64,000 nucleotides of DNA from Streptomyces sp. CG1 (lineage in GTDB: Bacteria; Actinomycetota; Actinomycetes; Streptomycetales; Streptomycetaceae): contig NZ_CP163518.1 in assembly GCF_041080625.1 (NCBI RefSeq), positions 7,743,501 to 7,807,500 of the forward strand, written 5' to 3'. This document shows positions 8,505-17,347 of the stretch, in pieces. Every line of letters begins with the position of its first letter. The first letter of the stretch is position 1. A model generated the notes under the pieces. It was not told where the DNA came from. It saw only the letters and a program-made list of their open reading frames with translations, and did no database searches. The translations under genes were made by a program, and so were the position numbers.

Positions 8505-8969
8505 CTAGGCGTTCGCCGTGCGGGCCGCCTCGATCGCCGCCGCCAGCCGCTCCGGCTCCCGCGTCGACAGATACAGGTACGGGGTCGGGTCCTCCGGGTC
8601 CGTGACCTCCACCCGCAGCGCCGTGGGGATGTAGGCCCGCAACAGCAGGAACGCGCGCGTGTCGGCCTTGTACGTCCGCCAGGCGCGGGCCTCCTCCGCG
8701 TCCAGCACCTCCGCCTCGCCCAGCGCCGACACCGGGATCTTCGCCTCGCCCGCGATCAGCGAGTCACCCACGACACGGATGCGCGGCGAGCCGTACGCGC
8801 TCGCGACCACCGCCGCCGCGGCCGTACCGCCGACCAGGCCGCCGAGCAGCGGCAGGGTGCCGAAGGGAAGCAGGATCAGGGCGAACGAGACACCCACGAG
8901 AAAGCTGATCAGCCACCACGAGCGGGGGGCGGTGAGGCGTTCTTCGTACGGGGTGGCGGAGAGCTGCAT
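8505..8969 (-). CDS. DUF3093 membrane protein
   Basis: A 154-residue protein with two adjacent hydrophobic helices (about residues 20-60), then a soluble domain with RIRVVGDSLIAGEAKIPVS and YLYLSTREPERLAAAIE. That layout and those motifs match DUF3093, an actinobacterial membrane family. The ATG at 8969 starts the protein. It is divergent from the thioesterase-dut operon, with about 110 bp between them. Function unknown. Confidence 0.82.
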   Translation of the reverse strand: MQLSATPYEERLTAPRSWWLISFLVGVSFALILLPFGTLPLLGGLVGGTAAAAVVASAYGSPRIRVVGDSLIAGEAKIPVSALGEAEVLDAEEARAWRTYKADTRAFLLLRAYIPTALRVEVTDPEDPTPYLYLSTREPERLAAAIEAARTANA

Positions 8970-9078
8970 GGAGCCAAGCTTGGCACGGGGCCGGGAGCCG
9001 ACCGCTGTCAGGGGGAGCCGGCGCAGAGCGCTGTCCAGCAGGGCGGCGGTGGGTGACGGGCGGGTAAGGTCTGCGGCT

Positions 9079-9663
9079 GTGAGTGGTAGTTCCGCACGTC
9101 TTCAGCCTCCCGCCGACGCGGTGAAACCGGTACGGCACCCCGACGCACCCGCGCCCGGAGAACTCCTCGGTGCCCACTACGAACACTGTTTCGGTTGTGG
9201 CCCCGGGCAGTCGCACGGACTGCACCTGGAGGCCCGGGCCGGCGAGGGTGTCTCGCTGACCGCCGAGTTCACCGTCCAGCCCGCCCACCAGGGCGCCCCG
9301 GGCCTCGCGCACGGCGGAGTGCTGACCGCGGCCCTCGACGAGACCCTCGGCTCGCTGAACTGGCTGCTGCGCACCATCGCCGTCACCGGCCGGCTGGAGA
9401 CCGACTTCGTACGGCCCGTCCCCGTGGGCACCACGCTGTATCTGGAGGCCGAGGTCACCGCAGTCGCCGGGCGGAAGATCTACTCCACCGCCACCGGACG
9501 CGTCGGCGCTCCCGACGGGCCCGTGGCCGTCCGCGCCGACGCCCTCTTCATCGAGGTCAAGGTCGACCACTTCATCGACCACGGCCGCAAGGAGGAGATC
9601 CAGGCCGCCATGAGCGACCCGGACCAGATCCGGCGCACCCGCGCCTTCGAGGTGAACCCGTGA
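9079..9663 (+). CDS. PaaI-family acyl-CoA thioesterase (hotdog fold)
   Basis: A 194-residue single-domain hotdog protein. HCFGCGPGQSHGLHLE near residue 34 and GLAHGGVLTAALDETLGS near residue 75 are the typical substrate-binding and catalytic segments, with HGG and the acidic residue on the central helix. It likely hydrolyses acyl-CoA or related thioesters. The GTG start at 9079 has an upstream AAGG. Its stop overlaps the start of dut by four bases (GTGA), so the two are cotranslated. Confidence 0.85.
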   Translation: MSGSSARLQPPADAVKPVRHPDAPAPGELLGAHYEHCFGCGPGQSHGLHLEARAGEGVSLTAEFTVQPAHQGAPGLAHGGVLTAALDETLGSLNWLLRTIAVTGRLETDFVRPVPVGTTLYLEAEVTAVAGRKIYSTATGRVGAPDGPVAVRADALFIEVKVDHFIDHGRKEEIQAAMSDPDQIRRTRAFEVNP

Positions 9664-10205
9664 GCCCTCTCGACGTACTCATCCGCCGAGTCGACCCGGA
9701 CGTACCGCTTCCGGCGTACGAGCACCCCGGGGACGCCGGAGCCGATCTGCGCACCACCGAGCCGCGCGAGCTGAAGCCCGGCGAGCGGGCCGTACTGCCC
9801 ACCGGGGTGTCGATCGCGCTGCCCGAGGGGTACGCGGCCTTTGTGCATCCACGGTCCGGCCTCGCCGCCCGCTGCGGTGTCGCCCTCGTGAATGCCCCGG
9901 GGACGGTTGATGCCGGGTACCGTGGGGAGATCAAGGTGATCGTGGTGAATCTCGACCCGCGCGACAGCGTGCGGTTCGAGCGCTTCGACCGGATTGCCCA
10001 ACTGGTCGTCCAGCAGGTCGAGAGGGTCCGCTTCCAGGAGGTGGCGGAACTTCCCGGCTCGGCGCGGGCCGAAGGGGGCTTCGGGTCCACCGGTGGCCAT
10101 GCCGCGGTGGGCGACGAGAGCGGCACAAGCGGTCGGGCCGCCGATGGCGGTTCGACGGGTGGGAATCGATACGCTTCGGTCGTATCCGACCGGGAAGGAC
10201 AGTGA
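9660..10205 (+). CDS. dut: Deoxyuridine 5'-triphosphate nucleotidohydrolase
   Basis: A 181-residue trimeric dUTPase that converts dUTP to dUMP and pyrophosphate, keeping uracil out of DNA. All five motifs are present in order: DAGADLR, PRSGLAAR, GVALVNAPGTVDAGYRGEI, RFDRIAQLVVQQ and the C-terminal GFGSTGGH. About 35 residues after motif 5 are an unusually long, low-complexity tail. It starts with GTG overlapping the thioesterase stop, and the DUF3710 gene begins 2 bp after its stop. Confidence 0.95.
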   Translation: MSPLDVLIRRVDPDVPLPAYEHPGDAGADLRTTEPRELKPGERAVLPTGVSIALPEGYAAFVHPRSGLAARCGVALVNAPGTVDAGYRGEIKVIVVNLDPRDSVRFERFDRIAQLVVQQVERVRFQEVAELPGSARAEGGFGSTGGHAAVGDESGTSGRAADGGSTGGNRYASVVSDREGQ

Positions 10206-10206
10206 C

Positions 10207-10974
10207 GTGTTCGGACGTCGCAACAAGAAGGGTGCCGCCGAGGACGCGGCCGGCGAGGCCGAGCAGGTCGTCGACAGCGTCGACACCGAGGCGGACGAGG
10301 AAGCGGAGGAGGCCGAGCGCGACCGCGTCCGGCTGGAGCCCGGGCTCCGGCCCGACGGGCCCTGGGACAGCGAAGAGGTGCGCGATGCGGCCGAGGGCCG
10401 CGTGGACCTCGGCGGGATGTTCGTCCCGGGCGTGGAAGGGATGGAGCTGCGGGTCGAGGTCGCCGGTGACGCGATCGTCGCCGCGACCGTCGTGCTGCGC
10501 GACAGCGCCATTCAGCTCCAGGCCTTCGCCGCACCCAAGCGCGAGGGCATCTGGGGTGAGGTCCGCGAGGAGATCGGGAGCGGTATCACCCAGCAGGGTG
10601 GCATCGTCGACGAGGTCGAGGGCCCGCTCGGCTGGGAGCTGCGCGCCCAGGTGCCGGTGCAGCTGCCCGACGGCACCGGCGGCTTCCAGGTCGTACGGTT
10701 CGTCGGTGTGGACGGCCCGCGCTGGTTCCTGCGCGGTGTGATCTCCGGCCAGGGGGCCGTGCAGCCGCAGGCCGCGGGTCTGCTGGAGCAGATCTTCCGC
10801 GATACGGTCGTGGTCCGCGGCGAGGGCCCGATGGCGCCCCGCGACCCGATCGTCCTCAAGCTGCCCAACGACGCGCAGATGGTCCCCGAGGGCATCCAGC
10901 AGGAGGAGGGCTCGCGCTTCTCCGGTGGTATGGGGCAGCTGCAGCGTGGACCGGAGATCACGGAAGTCCGCTAG
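10207..10974 (+). CDS. DUF3710 protein
   Basis: A 255-residue soluble protein with a highly acidic N-terminal third, followed by a conserved domain containing GMELRVEV, GIWGEVREEI and GPRWFLRGVISGQGA. This is the DUF3710 family, which regularly follows dut in actinobacteria. The GTG at 10207 lies 2 bp past the dut stop, so it is part of the thioesterase-dut operon. A strong terminator follows at 11002. Function unknown; the conserved linkage suggests a link to nucleotide metabolism, which is inference only. Confidence 0.85.
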   Translation: MFGRRNKKGAAEDAAGEAEQVVDSVDTEADEEAEEAERDRVRLEPGLRPDGPWDSEEVRDAAEGRVDLGGMFVPGVEGMELRVEVAGDAIVAATVVLRDSAIQLQAFAAPKREGIWGEVREEIGSGITQQGGIVDEVEGPLGWELRAQVPVQLPDGTGGFQVVRFVGVDGPRWFLRGVISGQGAVQPQAAGLLEQIFRDTVVVRGEGPMAPRDPIVLKLPNDAQMVPEGIQQEEGSRFSGGMGQLQRGPEITEVR

Positions 10975-11001
10975 GCGCTCCGCTGGGCTCAGCAGTTGGC
11001 G

Positions 11002-11036
11002 ACGGGCCGTGCCTCGGAAAGGTGCGGCCCGTTTTT
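11002..11036 (+). terminator. Rho-independent terminator of the dut operon
   Basis: An 8-bp GC stem (ACGGGCCG / CGGCCCGT) closes a loop of about 15 bases and is followed at once by a run of T residues (GTTTTTTG). It sits 27 bp after the DUF3710 stop. Confidence 0.85.
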
Positions 11037-11095
11037 TGCGGAGGCGTGCCATGGAGGGGCCTGCCGTTGCCGGGTGCGGGCCTGTGCGTGGCTGG

Positions 11096-11200
11096 TCGCT
11101 CCCCCAAGTTCTCGGCTTCGCTCGAACCCCGGGGGGACCTCCATCGCGGCGGCAGCCGCAGATCAAACACAGCCCCGCGCCCCTTTCGGGGCGCTGCCGT
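11096..11200. repeat. Two dispersed Streptomyces-type palindromic repeats
   Basis: The segment CGCTCCCCCAAGTTCTCGGC...GGGGGGACC (about 11098-11140) looks like the short C/G-ended palindromic repeat common between Streptomyces genes. It is followed by a second element ending in the hairpin GCGCCCCTTTCGGGGCGC (about 11177-11194). Recognition is from memory of many Streptomyces intergenic regions. Confidence 0.5.
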
Positions 11201-11238
11201 GCCCGGCGATACCGACGCCCGGTCGACGGGGTGGCGGT

Positions 11239-11989
11239 ATGGGCGGTCAGGTGGTCACCGGCACCGTGGTGCGGGTCGAGGGCGTCCACAAGTCGTTCGG
11301 GTGGGGCTGCGACCGTGCACGCCCTGCGTGGGGTCTCCTTCGAGGTGCGGCGGGGTGAACTCGTCGCGCTCCAGGGGCGGTCCGGGTCCGGCAAGACCAC
11401 GCTGCTGAACATCGTCGGTGGGCTCGACACGCCCGACCGGGGGCGGGTGGAGGTGGACGGGCGCCGGCTGGGGGAGTTGGGCGAGAGCGAGCTGCTGGGG
11501 CCGCGGCGGGACCGGATCGGGTTCGTCTTTCAGTCCTTCGGGCTCACCGGTCCTCACCGCGGCCGAGAACGTCGGCGTGCCCCTGCGGTTGCGCCGTGCC
11601 GGCCCGCGTGAGCGTGGGGAACGCGTCGAGCTGCTGCTTTCCCTCGTCGGGCCGGCCGGTCACGCGGGGCTGCGGCACGGTGAGCTGTCCTGCGGCCAGC
11701 AGCTGGGGGTGCCCCCAGGCCCTGAAGGCACTGGGGGAGGGTCGCCATCGCCCGTGCTCTTGCCAACCATCCGGCCCTGCTCATCGCCGACGAGCCGACC
11801 GGCCGGCTCGACGCCGGGACCGGGCACGCCGTCATGGAGCTGCTGCGGGCCGTCGTACGCAGCTCGGGGCCGGCCTCGGCCGAGCCGGGCGGACCGCCGT
11901 CCGCCCTGGTCGCCACGCACGACGCGCCCCTGCTGGACCTGGCCGGCCGAGTGCTGGAACTGCGGGACGGCGAGATCGTCGAGCACTGA
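11239..11989 (+). pseudogene. ABC transporter ATP-binding protein, inactivated
   Basis: The reading frame encodes an ABC ATPase of the MacB/LolD type, split over several frames. Frame one gives the N terminus to VHKSF. A shift near 11305 leads to VHALRGVSFEV and the Walker A GRSGSGKTT. A second shift near 11550 leads to LTAAENVGVPLRLRRAG and the signature LSCGQQ. A 37-38 bp GC palindrome then separates the signature from [20 protein letters not shown] (Walker B). The H-loop ATHDAP and the C terminus remain. No partner permease gene is nearby. It cannot make a full-length protein unless all lesions are sequencing errors. Confidence 0.8.
11702..11740. repeat. Short palindromic repeat inside the ABC ATPase pseudogene
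   Basis: CTGGGGGTGCCCCCAG begins an approximately 38-bp G/C palindromic element that ends in CTGGGGGAG. It interrupts the ABC signature region exactly between QQ and VAIARAL. It resembles the dispersed G5/C5 repeats common in Streptomyces intergenic DNA. Confidence 0.6.
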
Positions 11990-12145
11990 ACCCGCAGGAC
12001 CGGCACAGGGGCGCCCACCAGGGCTTACGGCTCATCAGAGTTGCGTCAAAGTTGCCCGCTGCCCGCCCCCCTGTCCCTATTGCCGCAATTTTTGGCCGTA
12101 AGGTCGACGCTGCGTACGCAGCAGTTACGGGAAGACAATGGGGCC

Positions 12146-14701
12146 ATGGCACGCGGCAAGCTTCGGATCTACCTCGGTGCGGCACCGGGCGTGGGCAAGA
12201 CCTACGCCATGCTCGCCGAGGCACATCGCCGCGTGGAGCGGGGCACCGACTGCGTCGTGGCCTTCGTCGAGCACTACGACCGGCCGCGCACCGAGGTGTT
12301 GCTGCACGGCCTGGAGCAGGTGCCGCGGGGGCAGCTGGAGTACCGGGGCGCCGTCTTCACCGAGATGGACGTGGACGCGGTGCTGCGCCGGGCGCCCGCC
12401 GTCGCCCTGGTGGACGAACTCGCCCACACCAACGTCCCCGGCTCCCGCAACGCCAAGCGCTGGCAGGACGTCGAGGAACTGCTCGCGGCCGGCATCGACG
12501 TGATCTCCACCGTCAACATCCAGCACCTCGAATCACTCGGCGATGTCGTGGAGTCGATCACCGGGGTGCGGCAGCAGGAGACCGTCCCGGACGAGGTCGT
12601 ACGGCGGGCCGACCAGATCGAGCTGGTCGACATGTCGCCCGAGGCGCTGCGGCGCCGGATGGCGCACGGCAACATCTACCAGCCGGACAAGGTCGACGCG
12701 GCCCTGTCGAACTACTTCCGCCCCGGCAACCTCACCGCCCTGCGCGAGCTGGCCCTGCTGTGGGTGGCCGACCGGGTCGACGAGTACCTGAACGCCTACC
12801 GCAGCGAACACCGGGTCTCCAGGATCTGGGGTTCGCGCGAGCGGATCGTGGTCGGACTGACCGGCGGCCCCGAGGGCCGCACCCTGATACGGCGTGCCGC
12901 GCGGCTCGCCGAAAAGGGTGCCGGCGGCGAGGTGCTCGCCGTCTACATAGCCCGCAGCGACGGCCTGACCTCGGCCTCCCCGAAGGAGCTGGCGGTCCAG
13001 CGGACCCTCGTGGAGGACCTCGGCGGCACCTTCCACCATGTCGTCGGCGACGACATACCCGCCGCCCTGCTGGACTTCGCACGAGGCGTGAACGCCACCC
13101 AGATCGTGCTGGGCTCCTCGCGCCGCAAGGCCTGGCAGTACGTCTTCGGGCCCGGCGTCGGCTCCACGGTCGCCCGTGAGTCCGGCCCCGACCTCGACGT
13201 CCACATCGTCACCCACGAGGAAGCCGCCAAGGGGCGCGGACTGCCCGTGGCCAGGGGCGCCCGGCTCGGCCGGGCCCGGATCGTCTCGGGCTGGCTGGTC
13301 GGCCTCGGCGGCCCGGTCGCGCTGGCGGTGCTGCTGAACGCCGTCGACGTCGGCCTCGCCAACGACATGCTGCTGTTCCTGACCGTCACGGTCGCGGCGG
13401 CCCTGCTCGGCGGCCTGCTGCCCGCCCTGGCCTCGGTGGCCTTCGGCTCGCTGCTGCTGAACTACTACTACACACCGCCGCTGCACAAGTGGACGATCGC
13501 CGACCCGAAGAACATCGTGGCCATCGCGATCTTCCTGTGCGTCGCCGTGTCCGTGGCCTCCGTCGTGGACCTCGCGGCCCGGCGCACCCACCAGGCCGCC
13601 CGGCTGCGAGCCGAGTCCGAGATCCTCTCCTTCCTCGCCGGGAACGTGCTGCGCGGCGAGACCAGCCTGGAGGAGCTGCTGGAGCGGGTCCGGGAGACCT
13701 TCGCGATGGAGTCGGCCGCGCTGCTGGAGCGGGCGAGCGACGTCGAGCCGTGGACCTGTGCCGGACGCGCCGGATTCGGGCGTGCGCTGGAGCGGCCCGA
13801 GGACGCCGACGTCGACATGCCCGTCGGCGACCACATGGCGCTCGCGCTCACCGGCCGGGTGCTGCCCGCCGAGGACCGCCGGGTGCTCGCCGCCTTCGCC
13901 GCACAGGCCGCCGTCGCCCTGGACCGCCGGCGCCTGCAGGAGGAGGCCGACCAGGCCCGTGCGCTCGCCGAGGGAAACCGCATCCGCACCGCCCTGCTGG
14001 CCGCCGTCAGCCACGATCTGCGCACCCCTTTGGCCGGCATCAAGGCCGCCGTCTCCTCGCTGCGCTCCGACGACGTGGCCTGGTCCGAGGAGGACCAGGC
14101 GGAGCTGCTGGAGGGCATCGAGGACGGCGCCGACCGGCTCGACCACCTCGTCGGCAACTTGCTGGACATGTCCCGCCTGCAGACCGGCACGGTCACCCCG
14201 ATCATCCGCGAGATCGACGTGGACGAGGTCGTACCGATGGCTCTCGGGGGCGTCCCGGAGGACAGCGTCGAGCTGGACATCCCCGAGACGCTGCCGATGG
14301 TCGAGGTCGACCCCGGGCTACTGGAGCGGTCCGTGGCCAACCTGGTGGAGAACGCCGTCAAGTACAGCCCGCGCGGGCGGCCCGTGCTGGTCGCCGCCAG
14401 CGCCATCGCCGACCGGGTCGAGGTGCGCGTCGTGGACCGCGGGCCGGGCGTGCCGGACGAGGGCAAGGACCGGATATTCGAGCCCTTCCAGCGGTACGGT
14501 GACGCTCCGCGCGGCGCCGGTGTCGGGCTCGGACTCGCGGTCGCCCGTGGCTTCGCCGAGGCCATGGGCGGCACCCTCAACGCCGAGGACACACCAGGTG
14601 GCGGACTCACCATGGTCCTCAGTCTCCGCGCGGCAGGATCCCGTCCCGAGGCCCTCGAAACGGGCAGGGACATCGCAGAACCAGAAAGGCAGACCCTATG
14701 A
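12146..14701 (+). CDS. kdpD: KdpD-type osmosensitive K+ sensor histidine kinase
   Basis: An 851-residue kinase with the full KdpD layout. The N-terminal KdpD domain has Walker-type GAAPGVGKT at 11-19. A universal-stress-like domain follows (about 230-360), then four close membrane helices (about 385-480), a GAF-like linker, the HisKA helix with SHDLRTPL (phosphoacceptor H623), and the ATPase domain with GVGLGLAVA. The ATG at 12146 is favoured because KdpD homology starts there. Its stop overlaps the kdpE start (ATGA). No kdpFABC genes lie beside it. Confidence 0.92.
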   Translation: MARGKLRIYLGAAPGVGKTYAMLAEAHRRVERGTDCVVAFVEHYDRPRTEVLLHGLEQVPRGQLEYRGAVFTEMDVDAVLRRAPAVALVDELAHTNVPGSRNAKRWQDVEELLAAGIDVISTVNIQHLESLGDVVESITGVRQQETVPDEVVRRADQIELVDMSPEALRRRMAHGNIYQPDKVDAALSNYFRPGNLTALRELALLWVADRVDEYLNAYRSEHRVSRIWGSRERIVVGLTGGPEGRTLIRRAARLAEKGAGGEVLAVYIARSDGLTSASPKELAVQRTLVEDLGGTFHHVVGDDIPAALLDFARGVNATQIVLGSSRRKAWQYVFGPGVGSTVARESGPDLDVHIVTHEEAAKGRGLPVARGARLGRARIVSGWLVGLGGPVALAVLLNAVDVGLANDMLLFLTVTVAAALLGGLLPALASVAFGSLLLNYYYTPPLHKWTIADPKNIVAIAIFLCVAVSVASVVDLAARRTHQAARLRAESEILSFLAGNVLRGETSLEELLERVRETFAMESAALLERASDVEPWTCAGRAGFGRALERPEDADVDMPVGDHMALALTGRVLPAEDRRVLAAFAAQAAVALDRRRLQEEADQARALAEGNRIRTALLAAVSHDLRTPLAGIKAAVSSLRSDDVAWSEEDQAELLEGIEDGADRLDHLVGNLLDMSRLQTGTVTPIIREIDVDEVVPMALGGVPEDSVELDIPETLPMVEVDPGLLERSVANLVENAVKYSPRGRPVLVAASAIADRVEVRVVDRGPGVPDEGKDRIFEPFQRYGDAPRGAGVGLGLAVARGFAEAMGGTLNAEDTPGGGLTMVLSLRAAGSRPEALETGRDIAEPERQTL

Positions 14702-15384
14702 ACCGGGTGCTCGTGGTCGACGACGAGCCGCAGATCGTGCGCGCCCTCGTGATCAACCTCAAGGCGCGCAAGTACGAGGTCGACGCGGCCGCCGACGGCA
14801 GGACCGCCCTCGAACTCGCCGCTTCCCGCCACCCCGACGTGGTCGTACTCGACCTGGGTCTGCCCGACATGGACGGCGTAGAGGTGATCAAGGGCCTGCG
14901 CGGCTGGACGCGCGTGCCCATCCTGGTGCTGTCCGCCCGGCACTCCTCCGACGAGAAGGTCGAGGCGCTCGACGCGGGCGCCGACGACTACGTCACGAAG
15001 CCCTTCGGCATGGACGAGCTGCTGGCCCGGCTGCGGGCCGCCGTGCGCCGGGCCGAGCCGGTCGGACCCGGCGAGGACGACCTGACGACCGTCGAGACCG
15101 AGGGCTTCACCGTCGACCTGGCCGCCAAGAAGGTCAACCGTGCCGGAAAGGACGTCCGGCTCACCCCGACCGAGTGGCATCTGCTGGAGGTGCTGGTCCG
15201 CAACACCGGCCGGCTGGTCAGCCAGAGGCAGCTGCTCCAGGAGGTGTGGGGGCCGTCGTACGGCACCGAGACCAACTACCTGCGCGTGTACATGGCCCAG
15301 CTGCGCCGCAAGCTGGAGACGGACCCGTCGCACCCGAAGCACTTCATCACCGAGCCGGGGATGGGGTACCGGTTCGAGAAGTGA
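14698..15384 (+). CDS. kdpE: KdpE-type response regulator
   Basis: A 228-residue OmpR/PhoB-family regulator. The receiver has DDE at 8-10 and phosphoacceptor D52. The C-terminal winged helix contains LTPTEWHLLEVLV and ends ITEPGMGYRFEK. It is translationally coupled to kdpD through a 4-bp overlap. KdpE usually activates kdpFABC on potassium limitation or osmotic stress. Those genes are absent from this window, so its targets here are elsewhere or different. Confidence 0.92.
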   Translation: MNRVLVVDDEPQIVRALVINLKARKYEVDAAADGRTALELAASRHPDVVVLDLGLPDMDGVEVIKGLRGWTRVPILVLSARHSSDEKVEALDAGADDYVTKPFGMDELLARLRAAVRRAEPVGPGEDDLTTVETEGFTVDLAAKKVNRAGKDVRLTPTEWHLLEVLVRNTGRLVSQRQLLQEVWGPSYGTETNYLRVYMAQLRRKLETDPSHPKHFITEPGMGYRFEK

Positions 15385-15441
15385 GGGCCCGGAAGTGAGC
15401 TGGGCTACGGTGCCGTCGGTGTGCCCCGGTACGCTTCAGGT

Positions 15442-15840
15442 ATGAGTGCTGTTCCTCGTTCCGAAAAGCCGGCAGGCCGGTTCCGGCGCATGCTCGACCG
15501 GCTCTCCTCGTCGCAGGAGGACCTGGAGTCCGAGGAGCTGCGCGTGGACGCCGAGACAGTGGGCTGCACCAAGATCGGTGACTGCCACGACCGGCAGATC
15601 GTCACCGTAACTGGTACCTTGCGCACGGTTACCTTGCGTCCGCTTGCCGGGGTCCCCGCCCTGGAGGCCGAGCTGTTCGACGGCTCCGCCGCGCTGGACG
15701 TGGTGTGGCTCGGCAGGCGTTCCATCGTGGGCATAGAACCGGGGCGCAAGCTGATCGCATCGGGCCGGATCTCGATGAGCCGGGGCCGCCGCGTGCTGTT
15801 CAACCCGAAATACGAACTGCGACCCCTCGGACGGGAGTAG
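15442..15840 (+). CDS. OB-fold nucleic-acid-binding protein
   Basis: A 132-residue protein whose central part (VTVTGTLRTVTLRPLAGVPALEAELFDGSAALDVVWLGRRSIVGIEPG, positions split across about residues 55-100) has the alternating pattern of an OB fold of the tRNA-anticodon/RecG type. The start at ATG 15442 is chosen over an upstream GTG at 15421 by family length. The next gene starts 3 bp after its stop. Role unknown; single-stranded nucleic-acid binding is inferred from the fold. Confidence 0.78.
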   Translation: MSAVPRSEKPAGRFRRMLDRLSSSQEDLESEELRVDAETVGCTKIGDCHDRQIVTVTGTLRTVTLRPLAGVPALEAELFDGSAALDVVWLGRRSIVGIEPGRKLIASGRISMSRGRRVLFNPKYELRPLGRE

Positions 15841-15843
15841 CCG

Positions 15844-16611
15844 GTGACGTCCCTCGACAAGCCGACCCAAGACGCCGGCCAGGCGCCGACCGACGACGCC
15901 CGGGCGGTGACCGAGGCCGCCCTGTTCGAGGCGTTCGGCGGGGTCCGCGGCATGGTCGAGACGGTCGTGCCGGGCCTGCTCTTCGTCGCGATCTTCACGG
16001 TCAACAAGAACCTGCACGTGTCGGCGATCGCCGCGCTGGTCGTCTCTCTGGTCCTGGTCGTGGTCCGGCTCGCCATGAAGGACACCGTCAAGCACGCCTT
16101 CAGCGGTGTGTTCGGGGTGGCCTTCGGTGTCGTGTTCGCGATGTTCACCGGCAACGCCAAGGACTTCTACCTCCCCGGCATGCTCTACACGCTGGGCCTG
16201 GCCCTCGCGTACATCATCACGACCCTGGCCGGTGTGCCGCTGATCGGTCTCATCCTCGGCCCGGTCTTCAAGGAGAACCTCTCCTGGCGCACCCGCAACC
16301 CCGGCCGCAAGAAGGCCTATGCGAAGGCCAGTTGGGCCTGGGGCCTGATCCTGCTCGCCAAGTGCGCGATCCTCTTCCCGCTCTACTGGTGGTCCGACAC
16401 CACCAAACTCGGCTGGGTCCTGGTCGCCCTGAAGATCCCGCCGTTCCTGCTGGCGGTCTGGCTCACCTGGGTCTTCCTGGCGAAGGCGCCCGCGCCGATC
16501 GACGTGTTCGCGGAGATGGAGGCGGAGGAGAAGGCCCAGCAGGAGCGCAAGGCCGCGCTGGCCGCCGAGGGCGGTGACGTGTCCGGCGGACGGCACCGCA
16601 GGGACGCGTAG
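15844..16611 (+). CDS. DUF3159 integral membrane protein
   Basis: A 255-residue protein with about six hydrophobic helices between residues 40 and 220 and a charged C-terminal tail rich in Glu, Lys and Arg. Motifs such as EAFGGVRGMVE, NPGRKKAYAKASWAWG and LYWWSDTTKLGW mark the DUF3159 family of actinobacteria. It follows the OB-fold gene by 3 bp and ends at a bidirectional terminator. Function unknown; its proximity to potassium genes is conserved but uninterpreted. Confidence 0.85.
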   Translation: MTSLDKPTQDAGQAPTDDARAVTEAALFEAFGGVRGMVETVVPGLLFVAIFTVNKNLHVSAIAALVVSLVLVVVRLAMKDTVKHAFSGVFGVAFGVVFAMFTGNAKDFYLPGMLYTLGLALAYIITTLAGVPLIGLILGPVFKENLSWRTRNPGRKKAYAKASWAWGLILLAKCAILFPLYWWSDTTKLGWVLVALKIPPFLLAVWLTWVFLAKAPAPIDVFAEMEAEEKAQQERKAALAAEGGDVSGGRHRRDA

Positions 16612-16631
16612 ACAGCGGCCGTACGACGACG

Positions 16632-16666
16632 AAGGGCGCCCCTGCTGCCAGGGGCGCCCTTTTTCC
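16632..16666. terminator. Bidirectional terminator between DUF3159 and trkA
   Basis: A 12-bp perfect stem (AAGGGCGCCCCT / AGGGGCGCCCTT) with a 6-base loop is followed by a T run on the plus strand and by an A-containing flank on the other. It lies between convergent genes. Confidence 0.85.
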
Positions 16667-16675
16667 GTCTCTGCG

Positions 16676-17347
16676 TCAGGACTCTTCCCGCCGCACCGAC
16701 AGCAGCTCCTCCAGCTGCTCCTCCCGGGCCTGCGCGGCCACGAAGAGGAGTTCGTCGCCCGGTTCCAGGGAGTCCTCCTTGGAGGGGGTCAGCACACGGG
16801 TGCCGCGGATGATCGTGACCAGGGAGGTGTCCTCCGGCCACTCGACGTCGCCGACCTGGGTGCCGGCCAGGGCCGACTCCTCGGGCAGAGTCAGCTCGAC
16901 GAGGTTGGCGTCGCCGTGGCTGAAGCGGAGCAGACGGACCAGGTCGCCGACCGAGACCGCCTCCTCGACCAGGGCCGACATCAGACGCGGGGTGGAGACC
17001 GCCACGTCCACGCCCCAGGCCTCGTTGAACAGCCACTCGTTCTTGGGGTTGTTGACGCGGGCGACGACGCGCGGGACGCCGTACTCCGTCTTGGCGAGCA
17101 GCGAGACGACCAGGTTGACCTTGTCGTCGCCGGTCGCGGCGATGACGACGTTGCAGCGCTGCAGCGCCGCCTCGTCGAGGGACGTGATCTCACAGGCGTC
17201 GGCCAGCAGCCACTCCGCCTGCGGCACCCGCTCCACCGAGATGGCGGCCGGGGCCTTGTCGATGAGCAGGACCTCGTGGCCGTTCTCGAGCAGCTCGCCG
17301 GCGATCGAGCGGCCGACGGCGCCGGCTCCGGCAATGGCGACCCTCAT
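16676..17347 (-). CDS. trkA: TrkA/KtrA-type potassium channel regulatory subunit
   Basis: A 223-residue protein: an N-terminal RCK/TrkA-N Rossmann domain (MRVAIAGAGAVGRSIAGELL, GxGxxG) that binds NAD(H) or ATP/ADP, then a TrkA-C (RCK-C) domain from about residue 140 (LTLPEESALAGTQVGDVEWPEDTSLVTII). It regulates a Trk/Ktr potassium channel from the cytoplasmic face. The start ATG shares one base with the stop of the upstream trkA paralogue (TGATG), so the two are coupled. No membrane TrkH/KtrB subunit is adjacent. Confidence 0.9.
   Translation of the reverse strand: MRVAIAGAGAVGRSIAGELLENGHEVLLIDKAPAAISVERVPQAEWLLADACEITSLDEAALQRCNVVIAATGDDKVNLVVSLLAKTEYGVPRVVARVNNPKNEWLFNEAWGVDVAVSTPRLMSALVEEAVSVGDLVRLLRFSHGDANLVELTLPEESALAGTQVGDVEWPEDTSLVTIIRGTRVLTPSKEDSLEPGDELLFVAAQAREEQLEELLSVRREES

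Noticed and set aside
12533..14146. A 537-residue minus-strand frame opposite kdpD
   Set aside because: Antisense frame produced by third-position GC; no start signal and no recognisable fold.
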